Shown: positions 9,130-21,670 of the stretch, one piece after another
How the letters are laid out: each line of letters begins with the position of its first letter
How positions within the stretch are numbered: position 1 is the stretch's first letter
Source: Atriophallophorus winterbourni
Taxonomy: Eukaryota > Platyhelminthes > Trematoda > Plagiorchiida > Microphallidae
NCBI GenBank assembly: GCA_013407085.1
Contig: JACCGJ010001712.1
Location: 62,001 to 126,000 of the forward strand
Direction of reading: 5' to 3'
DNA: 64,000 nucleotides
Position numbers and translations under genes: made by a program
Notes under the pieces: generated by a model
Told to the model about the DNA's origin: nothing
Seen by the model: the letters and a program-made list of their open reading frames with translations, nothing else
Database searches by the model: none

Positions 9130-12100
9130 TTATCAATTTTATTCCTATACGCAAATGCCTCATTTACCATTGAAAACTTCACCGTAATGTTCAATTAAAG
9201 TAAGCGGATTAACATGGGATATATTGTACTGAAGTTTGGTAAAACATGTTATTTATCATTTCCTAAAATATTAAAAAAAATCGTTAACCGTTACTGCATT
9301 CACATTATGAAAACGTTAATAATTCTTCGAGTTTTACATTCGCAAGGCAAGAGATGCTGAATTCAATCAAAATGTGAGAAAATTACTAAACTGATTCTGT
9401 ATTTATATTCACTCACGTTTGTATTCCTTCTTTAAAACTTTTGGAACAATGGAAAATTTCAAATTATGGAAATATATTTACAAAAATCAAAGTGACGAAA
9501 GTCTATTAAGCAAAATCGAATTTGGTAAAACTCATACAATGAATTGAAAATTCTTGACCTAGTAAAACATGTAGAACTTCGTTCGATGTAAAACATAGAT
9601 GTACATCACAATCGCATGATTGATTGATTTGCCACAGCTTCTCGAATGACTAAACAGTCTGATTCGGGAGCAACAATCTTCATGGCAGCGCTCGCAACAA
9701 TAGTCAAAAATCGGTGGATAGGCTTGATCGGGGTTCGATCACATTTTTCGTAACACATTTCGAAAGAGCTTTATAAAGGAGGTTGTTTATACATCTTTGT
9801 TTATATAGTGTTTTTTGTTGAAAACCTACGACCATATTTATCTCGCAACCGTGATATGAAGATATTCTGATAGTAAATTTTTGAACGGAATGTATGAATT
9901 CAGTGCTACATTTTTTCTTTAATTTCAAGTAAGCATTTTTTAATAATTCATTTTCAAACTTCTTTCTTATACTTAATCATTCGCTAAATTTTTTTATAAA
10001 TTATACGGATCAATCAGTCTTGAAGAATTGAATATGTGGATTAGACTTGAAATGTTGTAACTTATATGTTGTTAGTGTCATGGCCAATATCTTTAATTTA
10101 GCAAGAAGGTCCATAATCATGTTGTGGTTTAACTTTACATATTTTAAATGTAACTTTGAAACTGGCATTCTCTGTTGTCATTCGTCGATCTCCACCTTGT
10201 ATATGCATCGGAGTCGCATGTTTTTATTTGCTCCTCCGACTTTTAAATGATTAAATAGTCCGATTCGAGAGGAAAAATCTCTCAAACTACCCACACATCG
10301 ATAAGCCGGTCCCGTTCAGTTGCACGTCGTCGGCGTTATTAAATTGGTACGTAATGGATGGTAAAACTTGGACCGAAGAAGATTTATTTAAATATGCCTC
10401 CAAATAAAACTTACTAATCTCTCTGAAGTCCAGCCCTGGAAATAACGTTGAAAATTTAGTTTCATATACGTTAATTAAAATATCACTTATTCAATGTCTT
10501 TGATACTTTCAGAACAATGCTTTGCAATCGGCTTACTACGTTGAGATTGATATTTATAAAACATAATTTGCGTTACAAACACGTGCAGATGTTATTGATT
10601 TTCTCGAACTATGCGTCTTTCTAAATAAGCTTTGTGTTTTGACGTGATATCAGTTTGAATATTTTCCATAAATTTAAACAAAATGACTTGCTAACATTTG
10701 AGCTCATCAAAAACTGTGAAACAGAAATAACGTAGTCATTCCTTCGATTGTTCTTCAGTGCTGGCAGAAGGTGTGCCCCAAAATAGGATACCAAGATGAT
10801 CACGCTAATTGAGAGTACGACTGATCGATGCTACAACAAGAATGACATAGTAATGTCCTATCTGAATGTTGTAGGTAAATTGTTTGTCAAAATCGTACAC
10901 ATCAGGAAACGAGTTTGAGCTGGTAGATTTTATTCCGAAACTCAATGTTTCTTCCGCAGAAAAAGATCAACTATTGACATGGACTTCCCCCGAGAAAACT
11001 TCAAAAAATCCTGTGAAAACGCCGTAATAAGATGTTTTTTATCTATTTGGCGACGACAAGGAGGAACTTTTCGCAATACTTAATTACATATGTTACCCCC
11101 AATACCAAACAAACTAGTTGTTTTGTTCCGTTCTGGACAGAAGGTCATTTAAAAATTTACAGTTCAGAAGCCAATGAAATTCGCCAGGTTTTAGAATTAG
11201 GTATACTTGCTATCACGCTGTTCAGCTTTTATTTTGCTCTGATGATGGAGCTTGGGAACATGAAGCATGCGATGGCAAGCTTGTCAACCTCAACCGGTCG
11301 ATAACACAAGCAAATGTATGGAATGTGCTAATCGGTGACCTGTTGTTTGCCTGAAATGCAGCTGTTATAGTTTACTCCCAAGAACACCTCCCGTCAAAGG
11401 TGAGGTGTTTTTCATCGGCTATCGAAGCATTTCGGCTGAAATTTAGCATCAAGAGATTGGATCGTATCCAAATATCACTGTCAAATACTAACAGCTCAAA
11501 TCAGTGCATCATTTCACATATATTAGTCCAACTTTCGCGGATTATCTCTCGCTTGATGCGGAAGAGGATTGGAAGAGCAGCTGCCATTTTGTTTGGTTAA
11601 CACATCCTAGTTTGAGGCAACCGCAAGTGGATTGTGAAGACTAAGATTATTGTATAAGTCTCAAATGATTTAATTAAAGAAGAGAATCCTAAGACAACCA
11701 CGCAATACACGAATCCGAAGGTGATGGCTTTTCATTTAGGAGGCATCATTCGTATTTATTATATATGGTGAATGGACAAAGAAACAAATGCGGATGGTCT
11801 TTTTGAAGCTGGTCTAAGGTCCATATTAATACTAATGTTAATGCGACACCTACGCTCGCTGCATCAGAATAAAAATAGTTGTATTCCAAAAGATCCATAT
11901 TATGGTGAGCTTAATTCAAGAATTTTATCATTGAGCAGTTCGCATTTGCGGAATATTCAAATGACAATGACATTGAAAATTTTTGAATTATACAAAGCTT
12001 AGCATAGATAATGTTAAGTGTGCGCTGTTTGGAATGGGACAGCATAAGCTCATGGAGTGATAATATTCCGACACAATTATCTAAGTTAGTTACCTGAACA

Positions 12101-13364
12101 TCTAATGCCATATATGCTCCTAAATTTCTTATTGGTACTTCATTTAGGTATACATATTTTATGATAATCAACAATACTCACAATTGTGTTTTATCTATAA
12201 TACTGTAAACAAGCGGAAAAATTGATTTATATATTTCATAAAGATGATTTTGCTCCATTTCAAATAAAAATATTATGGTTTATATAATAAAAAGTAATTT
12301 ACTCCACTAAACTCACTCGAGCTTATTGGAACTGAAGCTGTTAAAAATGAAAATAAATATTGTCAACTTCTTTAATCTATAGCACCAAAATTGATAATTT
12401 ACTCGTTACATACTGCGCAAATAGGCGGTCCATACTGTAAATTGGAAAAAAGAGGAACCGTTTGAACTAATTATATACTGTGAATGATGAAGAAATAATT
12501 TGGAATATCCATCAAGTTAGAAATTTTTTCAAACTTCGGAAAAATTCGAATGAATTGTTGTTCAAGTATTAAATTCTTATTATTTATATGAACTGAGCGA
12601 AATGATATCCGGTAAACTTGTACCAGTGGTAATCTGTGAATTCTAAATAATACCCACTCACCGAGGTTTATGTTCCACTTCACTGAAAATAAATTCATTA
12701 TTTTGTTATTCGTTTTAAAATATCGTTATATATATATATATATTGTTAATATAAAAGTGTATGTAGTGTAACAACTTAAACACTGAAATTTTCTGAGGAA
12801 TGCATAATATCCTCTATAGCCAAACTCAGTTATAAGTTAACTGATCAGGACCTATATTACACTTATGATAGTAAGTTTCTTCACGACGAGTCGACAATTT
12901 GCCGGCATCGCTGGTGATCATTTGCGATTTTTCAATTCATTTTTATCATTTTTACAACTGTATATTCAAACAGCTCAAAAGACTATATTTCTTAATTACC
13001 TAATATAATTTAATATAAGATTCGCTCTGAAATTTAATCGTTTTCGGGACCGACACTGTGTTATCGCGTGTTCAACATTAACAGTTTTGTATATATGTTA
13101 GAATAATGACGATGATTTAATGATCATGACGATGCAAATTAACTTTGGATGCAACTTACAAAGCTTGGTAAAGCGTGCTAAATACAAATGTTCGAAAAAT
13201 GGTTCAATATAGTTGAAAAACGCTACGGCATATTTCTCGATTACTAAGCTTCGTACAAAATCGACAAGCAGACGACCATCTAACGGATTGGAATATGTAG
13301 TGAATAATTAATGCACATTTTACTACCAAGAAATTATTGGCATTTTAAAAAATATATTTTTCGG
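9130..13364. other. Long AT-rich stretch without recognisable genes
   Basis: Only short frames occur, for example 11,032-11,304 and 11,772-12,002 plus, and none shows a known motif. A short direct similarity exists between 9,640-9,690 and 10,240-10,290 ('taaa(c/t)agtc(t/c)gattcg(g/a)gag'), possibly ends of an old unclassified element. A small perfect hairpin lies near 11,383-11,410 ('aacacctc' / 'gaggtgtt'). Confidence 0.4.
12724..12744. repeat. (TA)n microsatellite
   Basis: About ten TA dinucleotides in a row within AT-rich sequence. Confidence 0.9.
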
Positions 13365-14372
13365 AAGCTGAACGCTTGAACATTACTTGAGCTAAAGGTA
13401 ACGAAATAATTCAATCGCATCCCATCCACGTGACAGGATAACCAAATAAAACCCTAGGAGGTATTCTTTGTAGTTTAAACCACATTTCCCACAAGGTTTC
13501 ACAAAGTCTTTTTCGTAGTAGAAGCAACCGTGGTAGTAATCACACATTTCAAATCAATACGTATTTATTAATAGAATTTAAAACATATTATCATTTTTAT
13601 TAAAACTCACATTCTCTGGGATTCACTGAACCTGTTGTCAGAATTTAAATGCTTGTAAATAAATCAATTTAATTATCTGGTGGTCTTTAAAACTACATTA
13701 GGGAATTTTCAATTAAAATATAAAAGTGTATTTCCGACGGTCAATTTTGATCAATTACGCTTCACGTAAAGCTTCACGTTTGCTATAAAATTAGCTTTAG
13801 TGTGTTTTCAAAAGCGTCTTCTTTTGCTGGGTTCAAAATATTTCGACTTTGACAGACAATTGAGTGAATCTGTCCGAATAGCAATACATTCTTATGTGGA
13901 TCGAATTGCATACATAATTGGTTCAAACACTTTCTCATAACTGAATACATAAATTTATATGGAGCTATTAGTAATAGTTAACATTTCCTTTCATTAAGTC
14001 TCTATCAAATTATTTATTCGCGATTTAGTACTTTACTTAGGCCTCATCAAATAAAATTGCAAATTCAACAAGATAAATGGAAAGTTGTAGTTTGATAACA
14101 ATTTTTTTCATTTTGGAAATCTTTGATTATTCTAGTGAAATAATTTAACCGATTTAAATGATGTCATTATTAGAATGGCATTTGTATAATCGCTGTAGAA
14201 AGTATATACACATTAATAGTTTCCATAGAGTAGTAAGAACGACTTCTAATTACTAATACAACTCACCAGTGTTTAACTTTTTGGAATCTGAAGCAAAACA
14301 TTCATAGTTTAAAAATATGTGATGTTGTGTAATATCAACATTTTTAACAAGCAATATTTAATCACGTACGTG
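13365..14372. repeat. 1-kb dispersed repeat, copy 2
   Basis: Second copy of the block at 8,118-9,129, about 5.2 kb downstream and in the same orientation. The minus-strand short frame is also present (MCDYYHGCFYYEKDF), with several amino-acid changes. The right end abuts the LINE tail at 14,373, so either that LINE inserted at the repeat end or the repeat boundary is an insertion breakpoint. Confidence 0.8.
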
Positions 14373-14377
14373 ATTAA

Positions 14378-14671
14378 ATGCTGGTCTACAGAGCATGTTC
14401 ACCCTATTGCGACAGCGCCTTTTGCGCTGGCTTGGTCATTGACCCGGCGAGTTGGGAAGAACTTGCTCTTGACCGCTCACATTGGATGCATTTTGTAAAG
14501 CGTCGTCTGCAAGCTGAGGAGGAGCAGATACATCACTTGGCTGCTGAACGCAGATCAAGCCGGCGGCGTGCAACTGATGCAATACAACCGAGTTCTGACT
14601 TTCGTTGCCAGCGCTGCGGGAGAGATTGTTCCTCCAGAATCGGACAGTTTAGTCATTCTAAAAGCTGCTGA
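14378..14671 (+). pseudogene. LINE ORF C-terminus with CCHC zinc finger (RTE-related)
   Basis: The frame carries the terminal region typical of a group of animal LINE ORFs: 'ASWEELALDRSHWMHFVKR', a long E/R-rich helix ('EEEQIHHLAAERRSSRRR'), then a zinc finger with C-x2-C, 'CGRDCSSRIGQFSH' and a final cysteine. The natural stop follows at once. The start coincides with the end of the 1-kb repeat, so only the last 90 or so codons remain. Its higher GC than its neighbours supports a recent foreign insertion. A short 3' untranslated region leads to an (AT)n tail at 14,723. Confidence 0.75.
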
Positions 14672-14722
14672 ACACGCAATTGAGATGTACATCCATGGGC
14701 ACAGCGACTGAAGGAGGCCACA

Positions 14723-14787
14723 ATATATATATCTATATATATATATACGATATATATATAATTATATTATATATATATATATATATT
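14723..14787. repeat. (AT)n microsatellite at the LINE 3' end
   Basis: About 65 bases of near-pure AT dinucleotides directly after the 3' untranslated region of the LINE fragment. LINE 3' ends often terminate in such simple repeats, so this probably marks the insertion's 3' end. Confidence 0.85.
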
Positions 14788-16731
14788 GTTCACATAATTT
14801 GATTCCTAATAGTTACTTTCGTAAATTCTCTGCCAAACTCACAGTCGGTAGGCTTTGTTTTTCCTGGAATAAAAAAAACGATTCAAAAATAAAATGGGGT
14901 ATGCCTACGATCGAATTGCATTTAAAAGTGTTCAATCCTGATTTGCATGTGGTTGTAAACATGCGATTTAACAGGTTGGTAGTGCCAACCTTATCCAACG
15001 GTGGCATACATGCGAAACTTGTTATAAATTTGTCCACTGTTTCGAGCACATGCGGACGTAGATCATACTGTCACTGTCTGCTGTGTGCAAACAGCATGAT
15101 GCCGGCCAGGGCGTGTGTTTGATAGTAATGTAAGCAAATGAGCATATTTTTCATAACATTTAACGAAAATTTATTTGATTTGAATATTGTAAATTATACA
15201 ATGTTTTGTATTTGCTGAGTTCGAACAATTTAGAATTTAGGCGATGATTTAGATGCAGCATTCATTGAAATTCTTTCATGAACCTATTTGTATAAGCGTA
15301 ATGCATATTTCACATCAGCGACAAATTTGACGGTGTCAGTTTGTTTTATCATTTGGATTCCCCATTTCACTAATAAAAGTTATACTCAAAAGTACGAATA
15401 ATTTCCACATAATTGGGATACACGTACTCTCCATCCCACATTGTAATTCTGTTAAAAACATGAAATGCGAAACCATTTATTAGCATTACATCTCTGAAAA
15501 ATCAATCGTGTCAAGCATGCATAGTTCCAACCGATTCTACAGACAATTGTTATAGCAGGTTCATTAAAATAAAAAATGAATAAAGTTGCGAATAATAAGT
15601 TGCCCCATCTGCCTAATTAAATTATCAAACCTTCTAGAACTTAGAAATAATCATGAAAATTTCCTAATGCTGGTTAAACATTGAGGTCTCTCAAAATACT
15701 AAATGCCGAATACAAACAATAAGAATGTGTCAACTGAAAAGCGGTTTCGAAGATTATTAACACGTTAATATAACTGACGTAATGGAGAAACACGGTATCT
15801 TATTTTTGATTATTACATTGAAATAATTCATGACAGTTTTTAATATTTATTGTCAAAGTAATATCTGATTATATTTGTGGGAAACGGTGTTTTCAATGAA
15901 TGAATTAGAGCAGAATTTGGCTAAAAAACTTCGCCAGCGCAAGGGGGTCAGTACTAAATAGCAAACGCTTTGTCGAATCCGGTCAGCAAGATGGTTTAGA
16001 TAGACATCTACACAATCAAGTGTTCGGTTTGACAGCGGCATAGGATTATCGTGCACAAATACTAATGTGCAAATACTAATGTGCACGTTGATGGCGCAAC
16101 CATTCGGGCAGCGGACGCTGGTCGCATCTGCACCTACATGTGAAAAGTGGATTTTTTCGACCCGATCTCACACGTCTATTTTAGGTAGCTTTTGATTTGG
16201 CCACAAACTGCCATTTTAAATCTTATATCCATGGTTTGACAAAGATATTGTGTCACAAGTGAAACATGACCAACATTTTCAATATGTAATAATATTTAAT
16301 ACAATATTAATAATATAATATTTAGTCTATGCTTTATTCAGGTACTTATTTTCAACGTGACTGGAACTTTGTTGTAGAAATGTTTTGCTGGATTTGAAAA
16401 AAAAACTCACGCTTCACTTTGAGTGGTTATTCTGTCAAAGATCAATTATTATTGATAAATGGAAATAAAATGAAACAAAATCAGTCAAAAAAATATTATA
16501 CTGTCAGTGAGCAGAGCCAAATTTATGTTGCGAGAAAAAAATGTTCAAATTTGTCTCTCGATTTAATGTTTCGCTTACATCCTCCTCAACTACACAAGGC
16601 AAAAGCTTTCTGGTTGTTTGAATTCATCAGAAACTCAGAAACGTTTATGGTAGAAAAAGCAGTAAGCTTAACAATAACCATAGGATGACAAGGTATATGG
16701 AATATGAAGAAAATATAAAATATCTCAAAAA
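14788..16731. other. No recognisable gene
   Basis: AT-rich with scattered short frames (14,799-15,122 plus; 15,853-16,086 minus; 16,419-16,688 plus), none with a motif I know. A small direct repeat 'gtgcaaatactaat' occurs at 16,052-16,088. Confidence 0.4.
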
Positions 16732-17222
16732 TTAATAGGGACAGTCACATACCGCATGGTTTGTCATAAACTCTTCGAGTTTGGAAGCGAAAACCTCAAC
16801 AGATTCTGATCGTGTGATTTCTTCAGGCAAATAGTTCCAAGTGAAACAAATTCTTAACGAAAAATAATTACGACGAATATCCAAACGAGAATGCGGAATG
16901 CTTAAAGCCTTTGAATTTGTTCGTGTTCGAGTAAGGCCATTGGGATTTAGCAAGTGTTTAAGGGGATGGTTTTCAGTATGCAGGATTTTGAATGTCAACA
17001 GGAGGTCACTACGCACCCGTTGTTGGGCAACATCTTGTAGATTCAGTTTTAACATTCGCTTTGTGAAAGGCAAATTTCTGTACCGTGGGACCAACTTTGT
17101 AGCACGATGATAAATCCTGTCGAGTAGTTCGATATCCTTCCTCAGCCATGGTACCCATGCTTGGATGGAATATTCCATAACAAGACGTTTATACATGTTA
17201 ATTACCCGGGGTAGGGTTTCGG
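16732..17222 (-). pseudogene. CR1-like LINE ORF2 C-terminal fragment
   Basis: A 154-residue minus-strand frame, extended upstream by 'PETLPRVIN', encodes the post-RT region of a CR1-like ORF2. Motifs in order are 'MEYSIQAWVPWLRKDIELLD', 'RATKLVP', 'RSDLLLTFKILHTENHPL', 'SRLDIRRNYFSLRICFTWN', 'LPEEITRSESVEVF' and 'ASKLEEFM'. This is the best preserved LINE tail of its kind here, without internal stops over the whole fragment. RT catalytic motifs upstream are missing, so the copy is 5'-truncated and inactive. It belongs to the subfamily found at 33.2-34.0, 40.6-47.9 and 53.5-58.6 kb. Confidence 0.88.
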
Positions 17223-18927
17223 GTGTACATCAGGTAGTGACAATAAGTTTGGTTTCCAAATATAGCTTCAAAACCTAATTATGTTACTCGATTTAATGTG
17301 GAAATGAAAATGACAATATTATTACTTACAGTCTATTTTGAAGATGGAAACTGCAATAAAATTAATACTGATTAATATGTTTGTAAATCAAAGGTAAAAT
17401 CGCATCGGTCTACTGAACTCACACATGTGTTCCGGTGAGCCTTCTGTATAAAAAAGAATTTCCATTGAGAATCAAATATTCAATTGTTATTACATTCTTA
17501 TCTGGCAACATATTATGCAATTTCTATTAATCACTATACAATCTGGTGATTGAAACTAGAAACGGTTTGTTGAAACCAGAATTATAGATTAATGATCCTG
17601 TAACTAGTAGCAATGTTTGTATTATTGAATGATAAAATTTATCATAATCCAGCTTAGAATAACAGCTTTCCAAATAAATAGGTTCATATATGGTAGAACC
17701 ATGTAATATGGAAATTCAATTCATGCGGTTGTAATAATTAACAAAACAGAACTGCATAAATCAGATGAACCGCAGAGCTTAATCCAGCGAAATATACTTC
17801 GACACGTTCGTTGAACTAGTTATGCTTGCTACACAGAAACCGTAGTTGTTCAAACGCTATTAACTATATAAAAATGAAATCACATTGAGATGAAGTTTTG
17901 ATTGAATTTATATTAGAAAATGAATGAGATTTGCATGAATAAATATTCACAAACACTTCTTCGTATTAATCACTTTGGTGAGCTGACTTCGTGCAGCCGG
18001 TCGTCTCATGAGCAGCTATTGAATACCCAACTTACAAACACACCACTAAACAGATTGTAGTTATCAAGGCAATAGAACAAAATGTTTTTCTGAACCTACT
18101 ATTCACAATTGATGAGTAAGAACAGAATGAAACCGGTCGTGTCCTGTGTGTGTGATGGAAGTGCATGCAAATTTGCAAATATATTCCATATTTAAAATTT
18201 TGTTCGGGAAAACTTACATTGATCCGAAAGCAAAAGCTGTAATTGTGTTAAATCATGTATGTGAAAAGCGAGCTTTAATATAAATTTAAGTTACGTAGAA
18301 AATTTTAGGTTACTTTAAGATTTAATATCAAATATATGAGATAAGTTAATGCAAAACTTACGAACTGCAATGATGAATGCCAAAATGAGTATACGATTCA
18401 TTTTTTTGTCAGTTGGAAAATGAACGTTTCGTAATAAACTAAACTTCCGGTGAATCATGTGAATTTATAGTGTTAATTTGTTTTTGTTGTGCAGCAATAC
18501 GTTCCAAAAAACAAAAAAATTTTCAATGATAGGGGCCACATTTCTGTATACACATATAGATCTTTCAGAGAATTAGTTACCAGGTCATCTATTTCTGGCA
18601 AATTCCTAACCAACAATTGTTAGCCAAAAGTCACATAAACTAATTTCTTTCTAACATAGGTACTTCGTGAATATTCCTGACGAAATACTTTAATCATTTA
18701 ATGTTTATTCTAAGTGATTCCAGTTTTTTTTCAATTCATCGAATCTATCGCAAGTTTAACATGTTTAAAATACCCCATGTAAATTCGGACATTCTTTATC
18801 CTACACTGTTTAGAAAAACTGTTTATAATTGAATTACTCAGCAATATATATTTGTCTAGAAGCGAATGATATTCATCAAATTCAAACAATATTTGAAACT
18901 TTTATCTCAAGTTGGGTTACCCAACAT
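17223..18927. other. No gene; contains a diverged fragment of the 37-kb hammerhead lineage
   Basis: AT-rich. At 18,133-18,195 the sequence around 'gaaaccggtcgtg' and 'atggaagtgcatgcaaat' matches, in reverse orientation, the repeat near 37,110-37,160. It keeps GAAA and CCGGUC; its upstream core reads UUGAUGA rather than CUGAUGA. No open frame of interest. Confidence 0.45.
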
Positions 18928-19045
18928 TGTTTCACGACAGTTCGATAAGTATATTAATTGGTTGGATATTTCGTGCAACAATTATTTATGCATCATGTTG
19001 ATTAACAATAAAGAACCACGAATCCCTATAAGCGCAAAGATTCAA
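18928..19045 (+). repeat. Interspersed repeat of about 110-120 bp, copy 1
   Basis: Contains 'tttcacgacagttcgat', then 'ttgattaacaataaagaa' and 'agcgcaaa'. The same order occurs at 28,510-28,615 in the same orientation and at 34,850-34,972 as reverse complement. Class unknown. Confidence 0.6.
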
Positions 19046-19060
19046 TTGATTTTACCCACA

Positions 19061-19298
19061 GGTAGTGGTGCGTAAGGAACGGGGATGTGAGCACCACAAT
19101 ACATTGGTCTTTTAAATGCGCATCGAGCGCTTGGCCAGAAATCGCTTGGTGCTTGTGTATTTGAACATCGATGTTCTTTGTATGACCCTACATAACAGTG
19201 GCATACCAGATTAACTTTGTTTTCCAGTTTTCCACTGTTTCAAGTCTCACTGAACCTTACTCTTTCAACCTGATGACGACAAACAGCCAGAAACCGGT
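19061..19298 (+). repeat. Hammerhead repeat unit interrupted by a LINE
   Basis: One unit of the same family as 345-1,480, here on the plus strand. It begins at 'ggtagtgg', next to the predicted self-cleavage position, and ends with CTGATGA (19,270-19,276) and GAAACCGGT (19,290-19,298). The LINE begins directly after. Stem I's 3' strand is lost, so the core cannot fold here. Confidence 0.8.
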
Positions 19299-21450
19299 TA
19301 CAATACACGGCGTGCGGTCGTATTTTCGTTGCTCTGACACTTTTGCCCGTTTCTTGGCCAAATCAACTCGGATTTTACCCGTTCAAAACCTTTTTGCTAT
19401 ACTTTGACGAGAGCTATCGGAATGTATACGTTTTGAGCTGGTCCGTCGATTAACAACAAAGTTACCGTTTCAACGTAAATATCTCGGTTTGCTCACGCGT
19501 GCAAACTTTCTCCCACAGTTAACTATCGTACGGTTTTTGCTTTCATTGCAAAGATCTCATCGAACTACACATTTTGATACGCCATTCTGTGCTCTACTCT
19601 GTGTGGTTATCGAGTTATCACGGATTATTCGCAAAATGTCCAAATCAAGAATTATAACCCAGCTAAATCGACCAGTCGAACTGACGACCATTCTTCAACC
19701 GGCCGTCCCAATTCAGCCTACAATGCGTGGTCGAGTCACGAGATCCAACACCCACGCGGAAAAATCGATCGATCATGTTGTGCATACGACGGTTGTTCAC
19801 CCGACAGCGACATCAAACCACCTTGACCTCTGCGCCAAGTGCCTGTACCCGGTAAGCAATGATAGTGCATTGGTTAAATGTATTTTTTGTGATATACATG
19901 TGCACGTGGCCTGCGATGAGACTTTGACCGATGAGTGTGTAAAGATCGTGAATGATCAAAACCTCCCATCCGTTTGCTATTTCTGTATTGACTGTAGAAA
20001 TTCAATAGCGAATCGTAATCCCAAGAGTACACAATTCTCTGCTAGAAACGAGAATAATACAATAGAGAATAGATTATTGATAATAGAAGAGGAACTTGCA
20101 AATTTAAAGAATACTCTACGACCAATAATCAAGACTAAAACAGTTGAATTGAATAATGGGATACGCTCGACCTCACCGCCACAGAGTGCTTCTAAAAAGG
20201 TTAAATTACGCGACACTGAAGTGATACTTAAAAAGGCCTTGAAGCAGAAACCATCTACGTCGAACGCTCCTTTGGCCAAAGTTGCCACGAAAAATACTTC
20301 GCTTAATGTTATCTGCACCGATTCGGCACCAATTGAAACGCCCCCGGTGGTACAAAAATCATACAGAGAAATGCTTTTGCGGTCGACCTCCGCTGCACAA
20401 TCTGAGCCTGGCACACTAAACCTAAATCAAAAAGCCTCACATTCTATGAAGAATGACCGGACACGCGACAAGCATTCTCATTCATTAAGCGTAATATGTA
20501 CGAATGTTAAAGAGTCCGGCGAGAGCTTGTTAGATAGAAAACACAAACACGACCTCGACATATGGTCTCAAATTTGTCAACAGTTGCAAATTGAGCATGT
20601 TACTCCTGACAAACTGATTCGTCTAACTCGCCATTCCACGTCACCTCATAGTGATCAACCTGGGTTACTAAGAGTCACACTGAAGTGCGAGGCTGATATC
20701 GAAAACATACTGCTAAAGTCGTACCGACTAAAGACGGATCCGACTTCAAATTGCCGGATATATCCTGATGTGCCATGGTGGGAACGGAAGGGTGCCTCAA
20801 ACACTAAGGAAAAAACGTTATCGCGGAGTATGGTTCTACTTGGGGTACCAGAAAATACCACTGAAGCATCGGGACAGGGACCAGCAGATCATGACTTCAA
20901 GCAGTGGCGTTACATTGCGTCTTTGCTTAATATTTCTAACGTTGTGATCACTGACACTTGCCGGGTGCCTTTTTCAATAAACTATAAAGGAGACGGACCG
21001 AAACCTCTCAGGATTACCTTTTTAACTACCGACATGGCTGAATTTGTCAAGTCCGAATGGAAAATAGCAAAACGTGCATTACCGAAAGACATTAGACTTT
21101 GTCAACCAAGACCAAGTACCATGAGTCAGACACATTCGCGGCTGGGGGCGGTAGACGGCATCGTTCCCACCGAAATGGAAGCAATCAATACATCAAAAAA
21201 CGTAGTGGTTCTGTGGAATGCGCTACCGCAAGATGTTGTGAATCCAACGACAATTGATGTTTTCAAATCGAAATTGGATGCATACGTCAAACAAAACCCT
21301 GAATTTGGCCCGGTGTATTGAAGCAACACGAACCCAAAAAACATTAACAATGTGATTTTGATTAATTTTTTTCCGCAATAGTTGTCATCCAATGGTACCT
21401 GTAAAGCATAAGCTTTTTATCACCATAAATCTTGATTCTTGATTCTTGAT
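19299..21450 (+). mobile_element. Internally deleted CR1-like LINE, copy 1
   Basis: The element runs from the hammerhead break at 19,298/19,299 to a 3' tail of 'cttgattcttgattcttgat'. It has a 337-bp leader, one open frame (19,636-21,321) with ORF1 joined to the last part of ORF2, and a short 3' untranslated region. Nearly all of ORF2, including endonuclease and RT, is absent. At 2,152 bp it is much shorter than complete LINEs of this kind, which are normally several kilobases. With 19,061-19,298 it forms a module repeated at 21,451-23,798. Confidence 0.8.
19636..21321 (+). CDS. LINE ORF1 protein with PHD finger, fused to an ORF2 tail
   Basis: An intact 561-residue frame; I chose the ATG at 19,636 because copy 2 starts at the equivalent ATG (22,016), although the frame is open from 19,489. 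Residues 66-117 form a PHD-type finger with C66, C69, C82, C85, H90, C93, C114 and C117 (C4HC3 spacing). A likely coiled coil spans about 142-160. The middle is lysine/serine-rich. Residues about 300-500 hold a folded-looking segment with 'DIWSQICQQLQIEHVTPDKL' and 'DTCRVPFSINYK', plausibly an RNA-binding region as in LINE ORF1 proteins. The last 50 residues ('VVLWNALPQDVV', 'FKSKLDAYV') match the C-terminus of CR1-like ORF2, so an in-frame deletion joined ORF1 to the end of ORF2. Whether it is expressed is unknown. Confidence 0.75.
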   Translation: MSKSRIITQLNRPVELTTILQPAVPIQPTMRGRVTRSNTHAEKSIDHVVHTTVVHPTATSNHLDLCAKCLYPVSNDSALVKCIFCDIHVHVACDETLTDECVKIVNDQNLPSVCYFCIDCRNSIANRNPKSTQFSARNENNTIENRLLIIEEELANLKNTLRPIIKTKTVELNNGIRSTSPPQSASKKVKLRDTEVILKKALKQKPSTSNAPLAKVATKNTSLNVICTDSAPIETPPVVQKSYREMLLRSTSAAQSEPGTLNLNQKASHSMKNDRTRDKHSHSLSVICTNVKESGESLLDRKHKHDLDIWSQICQQLQIEHVTPDKLIRLTRHSTSPHSDQPGLLRVTLKCEADIENILLKSYRLKTDPTSNCRIYPDVPWWERKGASNTKEKTLSRSMVLLGVPENTTEASGQGPADHDFKQWRYIASLLNISNVVITDTCRVPFSINYKGDGPKPLRITFLTTDMAEFVKSEWKIAKRALPKDIRLCQPRPSTMSQTHSRLGAVDGIVPTEMEAINTSKNVVVLWNALPQDVVNPTTIDVFKSKLDAYVKQNPEFGPVY

Positions 21451-21670
21451 ATGGGTGTGTGAGCACCAAAATACATTGGTCTTTTAAATGCGCATCGAGC
21501 GCTTGGCCAGAAATCGCTTGGTGCTTGTGTATTTGAACATCGATGTTCTTTGTATGACCCTACATAACAGTGACATACCAGATTAACTTTGTTTTCCAGT
21601 TTTCCACTGTTTCAAGTCTCACTAAACCTTACTCTTTCAACCTGATGACGACAAACAGCCAGAAACCGGT
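21451..21670 (+). repeat. Hammerhead repeat unit between tandem LINE copies
   Basis: A 220-bp unit nearly identical to 19,079-19,298, with CTGATGA at 21,642-21,648 and GAAACCGGT at 21,662-21,670, again broken by the LINE start. It shows that the LINE and its flanking repeat were duplicated together. Confidence 0.85.

Noticed and set aside
11383..11410. Small hairpin 'aacacctc...gaggtgtt' as a terminator
   Set aside because: An 8-bp stem is common by chance in a 64-kb eukaryotic window, and bacterial-type terminators are not relevant here.
19489..19635. An upstream ATG extending the PHD-finger protein by 49 residues
   Set aside because: In copy 2 an 8-bp duplication shifts this extension out of frame, while the frame from 19,636/22,016 is shared; the extension looks like leader sequence.
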